Source of the DNA: Ischnura elegans
Taxonomy: Eukaryota; Arthropoda; Insecta; Odonata; Coenagrionidae
Reading direction: 5' to 3'
Assembly: GCF_921293095.1 (NCBI RefSeq)
Contig: NC_060251.1
Coordinates: 100,922,566 to 100,986,565 of the forward strand
Length of the DNA stretch: 64,000 nucleotides
Shown: positions 13,101-22,100 of the stretch, one piece after another
Layout of the letters: each line of letters opens with the position of its first letter
Numbering within the stretch: position 1 is the stretch's first letter
Translations under genes and position numbers: made by a program
The notes under the pieces: model-generated
What the model was told of the DNA's origin: nothing
Databases searched by the model: none
The model's input: the letters and a program-made list of their open reading frames with translations, nothing else

Positions 13101-16100
13101 TGCCTAGATTCGTTATGAAAAAAATAGGAAGGGTTTGAAGAAGAAAAATATGAATAATTTAATTTGGTACCTTCTTAAATTGATGCTCAATTGCTTCAGT
13201 TTTTTGCTTTTTTAAAGTGCTATTGAACTAAATTTTGGGCTGAGATCTATATCGTAAGATTGAAAATGTATTTCCTAAATACTTCTTTAACTTTCTTTTA
13301 CGGTTCGTATTTGTCTGAAATATTTGCTGTTTTTTGCTGAAAAATCTTTTACTTTTCTCTGAACTCACCTAAATCATGTCTACATGTCAAACATTACGTA
13401 CTAATTATAATGAATGCAGTAATTTAAAAGGTAATTGTGTGTCTGACTATTAATTAGTGTGTGGACTTGAAATTTTATACATTTTCCATTCGAATCTCGT
13501 AGATTGCTCGATGTGAATAAGTATCCTTCTTGCGATTAGGGCTTTATACTGAGATAGAGAAAAAATACACACGTAGAACGTTACGCGTTTTGCTAAATTT
13601 AAACGAAAGAAGCGTCCGCGTAATGACGAATGATGAACTGTGACCATGCCATTCCTCTGCTGATATAGTGAGGCTTTGATTTGTGAATTTGATGAATTTG
13701 ATTCGTGGTGGCTAAAAATTCTATCTCTATTTTCATCGTACGAGTATTCATCTTAACGCGTCACGTACGAATGGCAAGAATTCTCGTAATTTTTCTCCCA
13801 AGCGTACCCGACAGATGACGAAGATTCCCGTTGATTAGGTGCGTCAACTTAAACTAAAAAAAATTACTTAAAGTATTTGGCATTGTGTTTTCAATTGTTA
13901 TCCTGCACTTATTATGAATAGACATGTAGTATTTTGATCACTCACAGTTATATTTTAAACAAGTTTTTAACCATGTTTAAACCAAAGGCAGTTCGCCTAA
14001 ATTGGCACGTATTTTCTATTTAACACCACTACCCAGGTACAGTCGGATTCAAAAGTATTGCAACAAATGGAGCGGCGCCACTTTCGCCGCAATTTGGAAA
14101 TCGAGTTTCGGCATTTTCTATTGTACCAGTGGGAGGGAAATTTGAACAACGTTCCCACCTCCCGTAATATTTTTATAACAACATCGTTAAAGGGAAATGT
14201 GGACTGGTTCATTACCTTGCCTGAAAAAGCTCTAGTGTCGCTAAAGTAAACTGATTTTAAACAGTGGCATTATTTGCTGTGATATTGCGGCGGATATCTT
14301 ATATGTATGTTATGTTCGCTATCGCTGATCGAAAAGCTTCAGCGTTAATTGTAAGACAATATACTTCGACGGATCGGCCAACTTACGAGAGAAGGTAAAT
14401 TGACGTTCTGGACGTAGATGTATTATCTAGCAGGAGCTGCATAATTTATGTGGTATTAAACATTGCACATTTCCCGCATACATTTCCCTTTAACGATGTT
14501 GTTATAAAAATATTACTGGAGGTGGGAACGTTGTTCAAATTTCCCTCCCACTGGTACAATAGAAAATGCCGAAACTCGATTTCCAAACTGCGGCGAAAGT
14601 GGCGCCGCTCCATTTGTTGCAATACTTTTGAATCCGACTGTACGTCTTTCCTCTACTGTTAAATACCGCGGTACTCATCGTGTTGAATCGATGAGGCTGT
14701 CCTTCATCATTGTTTTGAATCGCTCGAAACTTTTTCTCAGCCAAGGCTCTCCTCTGGATTTATCGCCATATCGTTTTGATGTTGCAGTCCTTGCGGTGTA
14801 AGAGAAATCACCGGTTGACCTTTTGTTTTATCCCTCAATCTTCAACCTTATGATGAGGGCTGCTGCAGACAGGAAGACCTCAGGTACTTCCGATGAGCAA
14901 AGGTGGTTTTTACGTGAAGGAGATCATAGCGATTTAGCCGAGAATCATGGGTCAACTTTTTTTGGGAATTGAATAGCAGCATTCTTTTTTTGGAAGGAAA
15001 AACCTCGGTCTGATGATTACGACTCATATCTGCAAGTGAAATACCATGATGGTGTGTGCATGAGACAGGGATGTTCGCCAAAAGCTACATCTAATCGGGA
15101 ACATATTGTTAGACTAGTCCTCGTGAGATTGTCGAAATCCCCAAAGCTGCTCAAAGTATTTTTGTATATTTTTTCATCCACGTAATTACTAGAAGCAACC
15201 CGAAGACTAGAACGTGCCCGAAACAGGGTGGTTTCCTATTATTTTTTTATTGCCTAAATCGAAAGATTATCACTCCTGAAGTACGCATTTCACGCTCGTA
15301 GATTTTCGATTGACGATATCTATTTTTCGCGATTAAACGAAAGTGAAAAATTTCAAGCGCGCGAAAACGCGAATGCTAAGTAGGAATGATGGGAAAAGTC
15401 CGTGTGACGTATTTCTGGTTCCCGCTGCCGCCCTGTGAGGTGACCTTGAGGCGAGGCTTGAGCGCTGATACGACGCAGGATGCTAGCAGGTAGCGCTTGG
15501 CTTAAATATGGATTATTACGACCTTATCAAACGAAGGAAACTTTTCGACCTTAGAAAATTTTAATAAGTGATTATTAAGAGATGTTTCCCTGAGCCCTGT
15601 GACTCATGCATGCATTGGTAATCTCAGACGATGTAAAACTCCTATCCTCTCATGTAGAAACTAGGTCCCTGTGTCGTCACGTGGAGTGGAATCGCATGGG
15701 AGCCAATCTGGCCTTTTTCAAACGAGGTTAAAATTGACCATTGCCATTTGTTAAAAACTGGGGTTTCTAAAACCAAATAATTTGTATATTATGAAAACCC
15801 TAATGGTGGGTAACGAAAAGAAATCAATGCATTTCGTTTTCTTTGATGAAGGAAACTACCCTACTGTCGTCCACCAAAAATGAGTCGACGAGGAATTAAC
15901 CCGGAAACCAATCGTCAATTTAATCACCTTGGAAGCCTCCGTAATAATCTTTTCTTATGATCTTTTTGCTGATAAATCCTAGTTCTTGCGTTACATAAAA
16001 AAGTAGTGGTGTAAGTAAAAGTGAATTGTCAAAAAAATCTTATCACGGAATACTACAAGGTTAAGAAAGAGTTATTGAATATTGTTCTGAAAAGTTTTGT

Positions 16101-19100
16101 TTACATCTACATCTCATGCCGCCTCAAAAGGTGTGTGGCGGACGTGTTAGGACACCAGCCGTTAACTTATAAAAACGAAATGCTCTAACGAAGCTCTGCC
16201 AAGCATTTAAGTCCTTTATTGTTCGAGGGGGAAAAGTAATTCCTATTGAAATCCGTTCGCCAAAATATCTCTCTATTAATTTATCGTTTCTGTCGGACTT
16301 GGAATTATAGTGGGGTTCTAATATGATGTTCTCCGTATTCTACTGAACAGGGGCGCAGCTAGAAATTAATGCTGGGGGGGTTTAGGTGTAACTAATACCG
16401 GGGTGTGTGGGGCAATGGAGAACCCACCAGGATAAGCTATTGGTGCGAGATTGATGAATTGCGGAATTTCAAGGTAAATGGTTCAAAATGGTGAGTTTTA
16501 CGGCTTTCCGAGGAGTATTTTATTAATCCTTACCCTATTTTATTAGTAATATCAATCAAATTAAAATGGATTAAACTTAAAATTTATCTGAGCTCTGGGG
16601 GGGAGTTTATCCCCCAAACCCCCCCCCTCACTGCGCCACCTCCTCGTTCCTCCTCTCTGTCCACTGCACCATCTCCATTTTACTCCATACACACATCGGG
16701 AACGCCTCCAGTCTTCTCTCGTCTTCCTTCCTTATAAGTGTCCATGTTTCCTCACCGTAAAGCGCCTCACTTCGGATCATACTCTTCACCAGCCCTTTCC
16801 TCAAACTCTAACATAACACGATCCTCTCGAGTAAGGTCCTTCCTGTTTATGAATGCCTCTTTTTCGCACCCATTTATCTTCCTAATCTCCTTACTACTGT
16901 ACCCGGAAAAGATGAAGTCCTTTGAGGTAGTGGCGCAGCGAGGGGAGGGAGGTTTGGGGGGTAAAAAAAATTTTTTTTTAAGTTTAATCCATTTTACGTA
17001 ATGGATTAGTATTACTTGTAGAATAGAGTTAGGATAAATCAAGTGTCTCTCATAAAGCGGTAAAACTAGTCATTTTGAACCATTAATCTTAAAATTTTCT
17101 GGAGGAGGAACCCCGTAACTTCCCCTTACCCTGGAGGGTATGCAATACACCTACACCCCAAAGCATTAGTTGCGCCTAAAACCCCCCGTAGCCTTCTTAG
17201 CTGCGCCCTTGCTTTGAGGAACGTATAAAATCGTTTCAGGCTTGATTTGGTGGAAGTTTGATACATCCATGATAATAACGCAAGTGGTAATTTCCACATT
17301 TTCATTAAAAACTCAACCACCGACCATGGTTTCAACATATTATGTCATTTTTAAGGACATAATACGTTGAAAAAAATCAAGTACTTGGTATTTCGGATGG
17401 ATGACGGTGAAGACAAGGAATGAATGATGAGGGACGTGGATGAAATACCTTGAGAAAGGGAGACCTTCCCTCAAACTTACTTGGCAGAGATAACTTTCAT
17501 GTTGCTCAATCCGGAATGCGTGCAGTTGATGAACTTGAGGGTCATGCCGACTGGTCCTTCCGACCTGGTCATGGTCATTTCCGGCACGAACATCGGATCA
17601 ATGGGCACTATGCCAAGGGATCGGTCACCTGCGGAACGAGATCAACGTTATACAAGATTCAAGTATTGATACCAGTTCTCTCAAAGCAAGTAGGTCGGAG
17701 ATCGTTATTGTACGTTTCCAAGTAGGCTTCCGCGGAGATTATGATGATAATTAGTGATTTTTCCGGGTATTCTTCCGCGTTTATCGATTTTGTGGGACAA
17801 TATTTCGCCAACGTTCCTGTTGGCTTCCTCAGGTCCACTAGAGACATGAGTAAGCAAACTGGAACTTTGGCGAAATATTGTCCTACAAAATGGATTAACG
17901 CGGAAGAATACCCGGAAAAATCACTAAATATCATCGTTATTGTACGAACTAAACGTAGCACCGTCCGTAATATTTCGAAGACTGCCGGCGGTGAATTATA
18001 TATGAATTGCCATGAGAAAAGATTTCCCTGGACTGGGAATCGAACCACGAACCTTTGGCACGAACCAGGCCACTGCGCAGACCAATACGCTATTCGGGTT
18101 TCTGAATTCATATCATGTACATCTGGTACCAGTGGCGTAACTGTGGGGGATGAGGGGATAGATTCCTCAAAGCCTTAGGGAAATAAAAAGAATATTTGAA
18201 ACCGTGTTTAGTTTTGACATGTAATAACTGCATCTGCTCAAAGCTAAATTTTCAGAGCCAAAATAATGTGAAATGTGTATACAGGCATGCCATTTTTTCC
18301 CTGGTCACCCCGTTGCCTTGGGGGCGGGGGTTGCCACCCAGGCCATCCCTTCCCCCCCTAAAACATATTCCTAGTTATGCCACTGTTTAGTACCATCAGC
18401 CTCAGTACAATTGCCAATTGCGTAGAAACCTGGATAGCTTAGTGGTCTGCGTAGTATCCCGATGAGTCGAAGATCTGCGGGTTCGATACCCGCTGCAGGA
18501 GAATTTTTTTCGTTGTAATTCCTTTATGAAGCACCTTTCGTTTAGCATTCTCATTGTACAAGTATGTGATCAACCATATGCATGCTAGAAGTGAAATTCC
18601 ATTGATTACTCGTTGCTGATAATTTTGATTTGGATTTCTACCTCTTGTGACTATTATTACTCATAAGTTCTGCATTTTAACTATATAAGTCGCTGTCAAC
18701 GTTGCCACCTAAGTTTGCATTAATGATCTCAAGCGGTAATTATGGAAGAAGTTATAACAAATGGTCTTGCGTGAATAAAATCAGCATGCTACTCAGTATT
18801 TTCTTGTCAATTTATCAAGGAAATCAGTGGAATCCATGGAATTGGAGAATACAAGTTTAATGGAAAATAGTCATAATAAAAATAGGAAAATATAATAAAA
18901 TGAGGTTACCACGATGCTTCGGCGGAAAAAAGTGGGAATTAGTTGAAGAAATTCCTAATTTTAGATGCTGATAGTCGGATTTGGTGAATGGTTTCTTGTG
19001 CAACCATTTCAACTTTTTAAATTAGTGCTAGGAGTCAAATGGATTGTAAATTTCACTCATAATATAAACAATTTTTACTGTTTCGCGCAAGCTTAATCTG

Positions 19101-22100
19101 GCAACTAAATTTTAGACTGGCAAGAATCGCTAGATCGATAATTGCGCGGGGAATTATATTTAAGATTCAAGAAAAACCAGTATGGAAGTTTGGATATATT
19201 TGTCTTACATGAAATTATTGTTCAAGGGCCTTTATTGGATAAAATCTTAAATTTCTGTATTGATAAAATTTTTTGGCGATCAAGGAAGTTACCCTAGAAA
19301 GAGCAATTGCAGGCCAAAATGAACATGACAAATAATACCAAATTGGGAAGCAGTAGATTATGGAACAACGAGATCAGTATTATGTAGAGCTCCAATGAAG
19401 TCAAATTCTAATTTTCCGAAAGGGAAAGGGTACATTCTGACTTAAGTTCCATTTTCTTTAAATTAAATTATCAAGCTTATGCGCACTGCATGCATTTTTT
19501 GTGACACATCAAAAGTAACTTCCACAAATTATCCGGTTTCTAATATAAATGCTTTCTGAAGGCTTTCCTGAAAGAAGACATTGCGAAATTACATGCGGCA
19601 CTGATACTTAATATAGCATTAATATGTATATAATGGAGTCTAAAAACTTGCGAGACAAGTAATGAGTCTCTTTAATCTAAGCAAGTAGGTACTATTGGCT
19701 ATGTGCCTATCTATGACGTGTTTGCGATCCGAATGATTAAAAAAAGCGGTTAGCATGCTATAATAGCTTTTTCCCGTTTGGCTACTGGATGGAAAAGCAT
19801 TTAAATATGTAGGTCTAAGTAAACACGACTTACCATCTTTCAAGTTGCGGAATGCCGTCTCAACGGCGTCCCTGAAGCACTCGTCGAGGTTGGGATCATC
19901 TGCTTTGCATAGTTTGAGTTTGCTTGCTAGAAAGAAACGTAGTAATAAATGAATTAAACAATGCCATCAGAGATATCGTGGAATTTGTTGTTGATACAAA
20001 AAGAGTAAAATTACTTTTCAATAGATTATTTTAATGCACACAACACGTGTCACCTCACCTTCTTGAACCTGAAGGCTAATTAGTTCTAAGACGTGTTTCA
20101 AGGGTCAAAATAATCCGTCGAGGTGTGAGTTGTTTCTTTTATCATCAAAATATGATATGACCTCTAAAACTATATATCCGTGCTGGTAACTTAAAAGTTC
20201 ATGTTCATAATAAAATTTATTGGATAGGGCTACGATCTTTACAAGTTTCAAATTTGTCTTTTCCAGTAATTTAACGCTGATTGTATGCTTAAAAATATAG
20301 TGTGAGAAAATTCTGCTGGATTCATATTTTACGAGAGTGATGGGAAGAAGAACAATTAACAAGGAGACACCACGAAACTTGCACCGCCTTTTTCAATGCC
20401 GTATTTTTTATGGCCTTCGGAATGGTGAACACATCCCTGAACTAGTAGTGGTTCCGTTGAATGGGCCTTAGTTTGGCTGTAATTAATTAATTTTCATGTT
20501 GATTCCTGGGGAGTTAATTCTTCCGCAGATTTTTATCGTGATATGAAGTGCGTGTCCTTCCTGTCTTGTCGCTCCTGACTAAGATCCGTCATTTCATCAG
20601 TACTCGATTTTTGTCATTTTCCGAGGCTAACAGTTTGCTTGAAATTCATTTTTTTTTGCTTAGCGCGGTATTAATTTGGCCTCTTTAGGTTTTGTTTCTC
20701 TTTTTCATTAACTCATCGCATCGTGGTCTCGTGTATCTTTTATTCAGAACCACTAAAACTATATACCCGTGCTAGTCACTTCAAAGTTCATGAGCATAAT
20801 GAAATCTCTTGGATAAGCCCTTAGCAAAAAAACTGTTGAAATTTCAACAGTTAATTGGGACAACTGTTGAATCCAACAGTAACTATTGAATTCAGCAGTA
20901 AATTGGGACCACTGTTAAAACTAACAGTAACTGTTAAAACTAAAAGTAACTTTAAAAACTAAAAGTAACTTTAAAAACTAACAGTAACTGTTAAAACTAA
21001 CAGTAACTGTAAACTCTGACAGTAACTAATAAATCCAAAAATTATTGATGAATTCAGAAGTTACTGTTGGATTCAACAGTTGTCCCAATTAACTGTTGAA
21101 ATTTCAACAGTTTTTTCGCTAAGGGAGAATACGATCTTCACAGGTTTAGAAATATCCTTTTTCAGTGACTTAACATTCATTTCAAACTTTAAAATGTGGT
21201 GCAAGAAAATTCAGCCGACTGGAAATTTTACCGTGGGTTTTTGAAGCCTTTACCCATAATTCCCTGAATGTTACTCTAAGAAAAAGATTTTGCAGGTGAT
21301 ATAATCCAAAGGGAGCATTATTTTGAAGTGAATAAATATTTACATAGTATCTCCCTTTTACTTTAAATATATGAATTTCATTTCTATCGGTGTAACATTT
21401 CTGGTGAATGTATTCAGTGTCATGGTTTGAAGGTGAGAATCGTAATTATGACAAAAATTTCTCGCTTAATATGATTGGGATAAACTCCATATTTTTATTT
21501 TATCGGTATCTCTAAGGCGTTTCAGTACAGTTCGGCTATTTAATGGAGTACCATCGATTGTCATTATTTCTAAAGGGTCTTCAATTGGGTATGTGGCCAC
21601 TGGGATAAATATTTTCACTGGGAAGGATTGGGTGACAGAAGTTTTCCAAATCATTTTAGCGAGGTTGAGTTTTGAAACTGATCAGCCGGCGCATGCGACT
21701 TCAATAACGAGATATCGATGGCCTCGATATCATGGTTAATTCAATATTATCCGGCATAGTTGGTTAATAAGATAATAACGTTATAGAAGTAAGTTAACCG
21801 TTACTTAGTGAGGGTATGTGTGTATTATTGGGTAAATTTATGGGGGAGTTTTTTCTCAATGAGTGTTCGCGTGCTCTAGTCCTTGGGATGTAGTCACGGT
21901 TAGCTAAAACTAATATCGTTGGCATCGAGAACTGTGATATTTCCATATTCCTCTAGAACATTTTATGTGTTTGTCGATCGTATGTTATGGAAGTGTCATG
22001 AGTTTTGCACTCCACCTGACCACGTGTTTAGGATAATGCGACAATAATAATGGGCACAATCCGTAGCGCCCTGTCATTCGAGCTAGCCATGAGCCTTTAT

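Noticed and set aside
17450..17725. ORFs on the plus strand over 17.5-17.7 kb
   Set aside because: Shadows of takeout-like exon 3 on the minus strand.
17659..18178. Overlapping ORFs of 150 and 145 codons on opposite strands
   Set aside because: They arise because the palindrome at 17695-17960 is open on both strands; no protein family resemblance.
18428..18502. Functional tRNA gene
   Set aside because: The acceptor stem pairs poorly and the anticodon arm is not regular; a SINE head fits better.
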